Assembly: GCA_003260075.1 (NCBI GenBank)
Contig: QLIY01000287.1
Span: forward strand, 62,001-126,000
Reading direction: 5' to 3'
Source: Phallusia mammillata
Lineage: Eukaryota > Chordata > Ascidiacea > Phlebobranchia > Ascidiidae
Length of the DNA: 64,000 nucleotides
This document shows, one piece after another, positions 52,701-61,700 of the stretch. The stretch's first letter is position 1. Every line of letters starts with the position of its first letter. A model generated the notes under the pieces. That model searched no databases. It was not told where the DNA came from and saw nothing but the letters and a program-made list of their open reading frames with translations. Position numbers and translations under genes: made by a program.

Positions 52701-55700
52701 TACAAGGCCGATTATGAAAAGAACATGGTTGGCAAAGGACCAGCAGATGCTGCGAAGTCTTATCCTGAATACGATCATCTTCGCCAAGTCAGCAAACAAT
52801 CCAGTGCGGTAAGCTAAATACCTTTTTCATGTGTTAATAAAAAGTACACAACATACGTTTAGTTTGAACGAACATGGATTAATTTTTTGGTCAAATGTAA
52901 TCTCTTATCCAATTTTTTCTGTTTTTGTTCAGGCTGAATATCACAAAGATGCTGAAAAGATTATGCATCATCACAACCTACCTTTGGACTATCCGGAGTT
53001 CGTTAGAGCGAAGATTACAGCTAAAAACGCCAGTGACGTAAGTGTACATTTAAAATTTTCGTACATTGCTTCATTAAACTTTGTCTACAATAGATATCCT
53101 GTAGATTTCTGTAGACCTTTGAGTGTTTTGCAAAATTAAGCGCTGAGGACTTTATCGGATATAACTAATAGATCAGTTTGAGAAGAAACGATAATTTTTG
53201 TATTTCATTTTCCCTAAAAGTAATGCAAAATAATAAAAGGTTGAAAACAATTGGTGTTTTTGTGGGGGGGGGGGGAAAATTACTTAACATACGTTTAGTT
53301 TGAACGAACATGGATTAATTTTTTTGTCAAATGTAATCTCTTATCTCATTTTTTCTGTTTTTATTCAGGCTGAATATCACAAAGATGCTGAAAAGATCAT
53401 GCATCATCACAACCTACCTTTGGACTATCCGGAGTTTGTTAGAGCGAAGATTACAGCTAAAAACGCTAGTGACGTAAGTGTACATTTAAAATTTTCGTAC
53501 ATTGCTTCATTAAACGGGGGGGGGGTTTCTTTTTAGACTGAATATAGAAAGCAGCGCAAAGAGGTGATTGATACTTACAAAGGATTCCAAAATATGGACA
53601 GCAAAGACCATCCCATTGTCCAACACGGGATCAAAGCTGCAGAACTGATCTCGAATGTAAGCAAAAACATTATCTCAAACGTTATATTTAAACAACGCAT
53701 TTTACCTCAGTTTTTGATATTGGAGTGAAAGTTGTAAAACACTTTATTGTAAACAGGCACTGTATAAAGAAGATTGGGAGTACGACAAACAAATGATTTA
53801 CTTCCCAGCTCATATTACACCCGGTTACGAAGCAAATGCTGACGTCAAGAAAGTCCAGAGTGACGTAAGTGCTTTTGAAAATGGCAGTCTCTCCACAAGT
53901 GAAGAATACAATCCAATTTAAAGTTATCCTTTTTAGGTGATATACAAAGAAAACTACGAGAAAACTAAAGACAAGAATCACTTCTTGATGACTGAAACAG
54001 ATCGGTACAAGGCCATGAAAGAGAGCGACAAATCAGCCTCTGAAGTAAGTAACATTTTTTGTTCATTTATTTCTAGTTAGTTTTCAAACAATTTTATGTG
54101 ATTTTGGCAAAAAGCATTTTCTGAAAAGCTTTATTTTTTTTTGCTGGAAAATTTAGGTCAAGTACAGGGAGGACTATGAGAAGGAAAAAGAGAACGGCAA
54201 AGGAATGCAGGTTGCTGAAACACACGAGATGGTGCTTGCTAAAGAACTGAAGCCAGTCCAGAGCAAGAAGATGTACGAAGAAGGGTCAAAAAAATTGCTC
54301 CCGAAGGTTCAAGTAGGATCAGGTAAGAAAACGGAAAATAGTTGGAAAATTGAAATAACTTGAACTGGTGTAGGGTTCACGTTCTGTCGAACTTAATTTG
54401 CTGTTAGAGGTTTTAAGCCATTCAAAAAGTATTGTCAAAAATCTGTCTCTTTTGTTTGATTTTGAACTTGCCACATCATTTTTATAGAGTCGAGGCTTGT
54501 AGTTTAAACTTCGATTCACCCAGCTCGTTGCTTGGTGGATAAAAACTATAAAGAACCTTATGTCTATTGATTCCAGTTCACAAAAACATTACGTAATTCG
54601 TTCTTGTATGTTATCGCCTTTACGACATTGTCAGTATCTGTAAGCAATTAGCATGACACGTTTTCAGTTGAGCTAAAACATTTTATTGCGTAGTGACGTT
54701 ACTTCTTTGCACATGAATCGTTGTGCCTGTTGAGTACATCCCAACATTGTTTCCACTTGCAGATATTCAGGAAATTACGCGAGCCGTGTCATCACAAAAA
54801 CTCGCATCAGATCGTACTTATCATTCCGAGTACGAGAAGGAAATGGTGGGAAAAGCGCCACAAGATTTGGCGAAATCCTACCCAGAATATGATAGACTGC
54901 GTGATGTGTCCAAACTCACCAGCAAGGTTGGAAATGCGATATTCACAAATGGATAATAGTTATAGCATTCAACCATTGCATCGTTTTTGAATACTAATTG
55001 ATGATCTTATTCATGATATTTCCTTAACTGATATTAAATGATGTGGTAGTTTGAATTTGAGCTTCTTGTTGTATTATGCTGGTTTTCAGCATCGTCCAGC
55101 AATGGGTTGTCAAGAATATTTTTAGTGGCCTACAGAGCTACTTTAACTTAGTATTTTATTATCAAATAAGCTGTTATAATCGCTCATGACCGTTTATCTG
55201 TACATATTTTCAAAGTTTGACTGCATGCAATCAGCCCAAAACCACTAATTTTGACCAAATATTCAGGTTGTGGCAAAAGTTTTTGGGAACCACTGCACTT
55301 TCTAAATTAATACACAAAATACATATAAATCTTTGGTGGTTTTAGGCTTTGTATCAGAAAGATGCGGAGAAAATTATGCATCACCACAACCTGCCGCTTG
55401 ACTATCCCGAATTCGTTCGCGCAAAAGAATCCGCCAAGAACGCCAGTGACGTGAGTAGACCAAAAGTCAAGGAATTGTATCTGCTCGCTATAAGCTTTTT
55501 TTTTGGAAATGGTTGTCCATGTTTTTGTAGAAGGGGGGGGGGCCACCACAACCTGCCACTCGATTATCCCGAATTCGTTCGCGCAAAAGAATCAGCCAAG
55601 AACGCCAGTGACGTGAGTAACATTATGAATATAAAGTAACAAGTTGAACAAAGGTCAATAGAAACTGTATCTGTTCTAAGCTTTTATATTGTTTTTTTTT

Positions 55701-58700
55701 TGGAAATGGTTGTCCATGTTTTTGTAGAAGTAAATAGTTTTAGGTTAAGTATCTATTTTGTGTTTAATTTAATTTTTATTATTAGATTGAATATCAAAAG
55801 CAGCGCAAGGAAACTATCGATAAATATCGTGGATTCCAAACAATGGACAGTAAAGACCATCCCATTGTTCAACACGGAATTAAGGCTGCCGATCTCATAT
55901 CCGATGTGAGTTAATTGTAAAGTTTATTTAAATTCTAAACATTGAATACCCAAAGACATGTAAATACAATTGATGTATATCGTACGCCAACTTTGTTGTA
56001 CATACTTTACATACTACGCTAAAATTTTGTTATTTTCAAAGAAGTTGTTTACGTAACTCATAGCTAAAGTTTGAACTACGTTTGTGCTTGGCGTCTTGCA
56101 GAGACTTTACAAGGAAGATTGGGAATATGAGAAGAATCTTATCTTTTACCCAGTCCATGTAACACCTGGTTACGAGCAGGCTTTGGAAGCAAGCAAGTTC
56201 CAGAGCATGGTAAAACTTTTTACACGTTTTATCTTTCTAATAAACCACAAACAAGCTTAAGCACATATTTCTTTAGGCTGCATACAAGAAGGATGCTGAG
56301 AAATCGAAGATGAAAAATAACTTCCGTGTGACTGATACGGAACAATATCAAGCTGCACAAAACCTTCTTAATCTTGTGTCAGAGGTAAAATGTCCAGATG
56401 GTTGTATTTGTAAGTCCCAGTCACATAACGTTTTCAATGGCAATGCAGCTACAGCCAGGTTCACCTGTGCTTTCTGCTACTTCGCGCTCCATAACGCTTA
56501 AACTTTACGTAACTTTGTCCTGCTTGATTGTTGTAGTGGAGGGGTCGGCAGGGGGGGGGGGAGCATGGTAAAACTTTTTACACGTTTTATCTTTCTAATA
56601 AACCACAAACAAGCTTAAGCACATATTTCTTTAGGCTGCATACAAGAAGGATGCTGAGAAATCGAAGATGAAAAGGGGGGGGGGACCTTTTTCGCTCAGA
56701 TACAGTAAAGTGTGTATTATGTTTCAAGATGTACACCGTGTGAGCCATGTACTTTTACTTTAAATAAAGCGAATTTTTAAAATCTTGACCAACAAAAAAT
56801 TACTGTGTTAAGAAATGATGTTAAGATTTGTCTAAGAGCTACACGCAGTTATCAGAAAAAACTACATCTGACAAGCCATAGGTTTCCTACCCCCCGTTCT
56901 GGTGTAATTGGGTTGAAATGTTTCTTTCACCAAGCGAAACAAACTTTAAACAACCATTTTATTTGCGATATTTTGCTTCTTGAAAATGCAGATGTAACCT
57001 TATCTTCATTCATCAGAACAAATACTCTGCCGAGTACATGGAAAACCGTGGCAAGGCTTTACATTCGATAGCTGAGACCCCTGAGATGGCAATCTCCAAA
57101 TCAGTTGCACCGTTGCTAAGCGACAAGACATACACGGACAAGGCGAAGAGCATTATGCAAAAGTACAATCTGGACTCCTGTAAGTCTTTCCTTGACTTTC
57201 ATCCTCTTTTATTATAAATTGATTTTATTGTCCGAAAAAAGTTTAATTTAGGCCACCATATTTCAATGTATTAAATAATTATTAAAACCTTTACGTATTT
57301 TGCTAAAATATTTTTTTTTGCTTAAACCGTGATTTGTAAAGTGTATTTGGTGGAAGTTTAAATATATTCTATTGTGTGGTTTTCAGCAACACAAAGCATT
57401 GCCCATGCGCTTGGAACACAGAAGTCATTCTCTCCACATGGCTACATGGTCGATTTTAAGAAAAATATCATAGGAAAAGCCCCTTCGGATTTGGTCAATT
57501 CGTACCCAGAATATGCAGTGGCGCGAAACGTGACCAAAATGGCAAGCAAGGTAAAATAAAGCTACACAAATGCTTATTTCCTAACATTACAAGACTTCAA
57601 TAATTGTTTGCATGTTTGACCCTTGTCAGATTTCAGAAATATTATTTTCTCCCCCAGTCCCCTTGTTTACAAATTAATTTCGAAAAATTGTTGCAAAAAT
57701 TTAATTAATTAATAATATAACATTTTAACATTTCTACAAAATTTTATAACATTTCTATAAGTGTAATCCTAGAGAACCTCTAACGAAGTTGAATAATTGA
57801 TTTTTCACTTTTGAAAGAATGCCAACATTTATTTAACTCTCAAGGATTGTTTAATTTGCTACCGCTTTAACTCTCTGACCGACACCTTTGCATAAATGAT
57901 TCAGGTTTTAACATTTCCATTTGCAGTCTGGATACGGAAAAGAAGCTGACAAGATAATGCACACTCACAATCTCCCACTTGACTATCCGGAATTCGTCAG
58001 AGCAAAACAAAACGCTAAGAATGCAAGCGACGTAAGTTACATGTGTATATGGTTAATTGAACAGGGTACCACAGTACGCTGCAGACAGTGTGTTCATTGC
58101 TTTTAACCTATATTGTCTGAATACTGAGGGGGGCTCTAACATCTTGGACGAGAACCACTGTTTTAACCCCTTTCACAAAAAATCTACACTTTACTTCTTT
58201 TTAGGTTAAGGTATCAAAATCAACCAATTCTATGACTGTCACTTTTATTTGTACCCACATGGATATTTTTCAATTCTTATGATAAAGTTTTTTATTTTTA
58301 GGCGGAGTACCAGAAGCAACGAGCTGAGGTGATCAACCAATACCGTGGATTCCAAACCATGGACAGCAAAGAGCATCCAATTGTACAACAAGGAATTAAG
58401 GCTGCTGAACTTGTTTCAAATGTAAGATTATTTTATGCCAACTATGTGATTTTATGGAAGAAGTAAGGCTAGGGCTGTAATAAATATTAAATTCTCTTAA
58501 GGGTTTTCGGGCTTAGTTTAAACAACCCAGCCAGTTACCCAATTCAAAATTGCCTCCTTATGGATAAAATACCTGTTACCATTAGCCCTTTCACAATCTC
58601 TACCTTAAAGTTTATCAAGACCGAATGTCCGTCTGGGTACATTCTAAAAACAACAGCATGGGGGGGGGGGATAAATAGTAAATTTCTCCAAACCGTTTTT

Positions 58701-61700
58701 CGTGCTTTTACCATTAGCCCTTTCACAATCTCTACCTTAAAGCTTATCAAGACCGAATGTCCGTCTGGGTACATTCTAAAAACAACAGCATACTAATCTA
58801 AAAACAACTATTACCCAAAAATTTCACATTTAACAAAACAATACAGTTACCAGTTAGTACGTTTTCTGAATAGTTTGCTTCATAATTATTTCTCAACGGG
58901 GTAATCTTTGATAAAACGAAAAATTATATTTTCTTTCAGGCACTGTACAAGGAAGATTGGGAGTACGACAAACAAATGATTTACTTCCCAGCTCATATTG
59001 GGGGGGGGGTCAGCAATGCAGGCTAGCAAAGTTCAAAGTGATGTAAGTGTCTTTAATTATAAAAACATTGTTCTTTTTTGACTAATTTTGCTGCTTTAGG
59101 CCATCTACAAAAAAGGACACAACGAAAACAAAGCTGCAAACAACTTCAAAGTTACCGACACCGATCAATATAAAACAACTAAAGAGCTTGGTGACCTACT
59201 TTCAGATGTAAGTTAGACTTACTGTGGAACAAACTTGATCAGTTGCTGTTTTTTTTAAGTGTATACTGATTGTCAACCATAGTTGTAAGCCTTATCTGTT
59301 TCGGGTTTTGGTCGATTTCGGGCTTGAGCTTAAATAACAGACATAAGTCGTCCCTAACTTGGCCTCATTTGTGCCGCTACAATTTTCCGGCCTCAATCTG
59401 GCTTTTTTTTGTGTAAAAAATCAGGTTCTGACCAGGTTTAGGACTTATACTTTTGTTTCTGGCCTCAATTCCAGGTTTTCCATTGCCTTGTGTTTAAACG
59501 TTTGTTCTTACATTGGTAGAACCTGATTAGAGACATTCTTTTGTAGAAAAAGTACAAAGAAGCTTATGAAGCTGAGAAGGGAACAAACCGAACTCAGGTA
59601 AAAGAAACTCCTGAAATGAGAATTTCAAAGTCCATTGCTCCACTTCTTAGTAACAAGTTGTATGGTGATGACGCCCGTCGTAAGATGAAGGAATACAACT
59701 TGGATACTTGTAAGTTTGTTAGTTTGGACTTTCTAAATACCCGAAATCTTTTTGTGTTACAAGCAAAACGTTTCTGTTACCGTTACGATTTCTTTGCTAA
59801 TCATGCTCATGCTGACATGAATTGAGGTTACTCATATAATAATACAAATCCACAGACCGGGATATTCTATGTATATTAGATTAAGCTTCAAACTAACGTA
59901 AAGTTAAGTCTGTATATTTTAAGTTGTTTGTTAAGATTTCGCATTAACATTACAGAAATGGTACATGCAATCGTTATGTATATATTTATAAACTACATTA
60001 GGGGGGGGGGTTCCTACACACAAAAGGTACCTGTTTTGTAACTGTTGCGATTTCCTTGGCTATGATAACTAATGTCTATGCTGCGATGAATTGAAGTTAC
60101 TCATATACTGCAATCCATAAAACCACAATGTTACGCACAAATCCATAGACCACAATATATTCGATGTAGCCTATGCAGTGGTGGGATTCACAAAAGTCAT
60201 ATTTTTTCTCCTGGTTCTATTACTAAAAGTCATATTTCCATTGACAGTAACCAGTAATGCTCACCGGTTTGCTGATCTCATAAAATCTCGTGAGGCGGTT
60301 CTATAGAACCGGTGCAAAGCGGCTGAATCCCACCACTGAATGTGTGTTAGATTGAGCTTCAAACTGACGTTAAGCTGAGTGTGTATATCCCAAGTTGTTT
60401 GTTAAGATTAGCTTTAGGAACATTACAAAAATGGTGTGTTGAAATCGTTATGTACATATTTTGTAAATTATAATTTTTTTACCTTCCAGCGATGCAGGCA
60501 ATCTCTCAGGCATTAGCTGTACAGAAGGTTGCGTCTACCAGCAAATATGTGGACCACTTTAAAAAGGAAATGGTGGGCAAGGCACCGGCTGATATCGCAA
60601 AATCTTACCCCGAATATGATCACGCCAGAAAAGTTTCCAAATACACAAGCAAGGTAACATTGTACAATAACTTGTTATGTATTTTAATTTGTGCTAGTGT
60701 TGCAACTTTAGTGAGATGATGTTATGCGAAGTTTCTGTTTTACGAAGGTTTGTGGTATTTTTGTAACTGTTTTTTTTTTGCTTTTCAGGCTTTGTATTGG
60801 AAGGATGCCGAGAAACTGGGGGGGGGGTAGAAAAGTTTCCAAATACACAAGCAAGGTAACATTGTACATTGCAATAGCTTGTTATGTATTTTAATTTGTG
60901 CTAGTGTTGCAACTTTCGTGAGATTACGTTATACGAAGTTTCTGTCTTACAAAGGTTAGTGGTATTTTTGTAATTGTTTTTTTTTTTTTGCTTTTCAGGC
61001 TTTGTATTGGAAGGATGCCGAGAAACTCATGCACACCCATAACTTGCCATTAGATTATCCAGAGTTTGTTCGCGCCAAACAGAACGCCAAGAATGCCAGC
61101 GATGTAAGTTAAAGCACATAAGAGTCATAAAGCTGACAAAATATGATCATTACAATACCTAAGTTTTTGACGTTGTAGATTTGCCTTTAGCTGAAGTAAA
61201 TGATTACAATGTCAGTTAAAAGTGCCTTTAAGTGTATAATATTTTGAGCTTAAACAGTTCGTCAGCCAATCCAATATCTTTTTGCTCGTTATTTTAGTGT
61301 TAAAGTTTTTAAAGTTGTAGATTTGGCTTCATCTGAAGTAAATGGTTACAATCCAGGTTAAAAGTGTCTTTAAGGGTATTGTATTTTAAACCTAAACAGG
61401 CCGTCAGTCAACCTAATATCTAGTTTCCATTATTGTACGTACGCTAAAGTTTTATAAGTCGTAGACTTGCATTTAGTTGAAGTAAATGATTACCATGGCG
61501 GTTCAAAGTGTCATTACGACTATTGTATTCTGAACCAAAACAGGCGGTCAGCTAAATCAATCGATTTTCCCCCGTTAACGTAACGTTAAAGTTCTCAAGG
61601 TGGTCTCAAATTTGCCTTCAGCTTAAGTATATTGCAGTAGATATGGCCACTTATCAAAACTGCTTTCTGCTTTGCCTTAAGGCTGAGTACCAGAAGCAAC

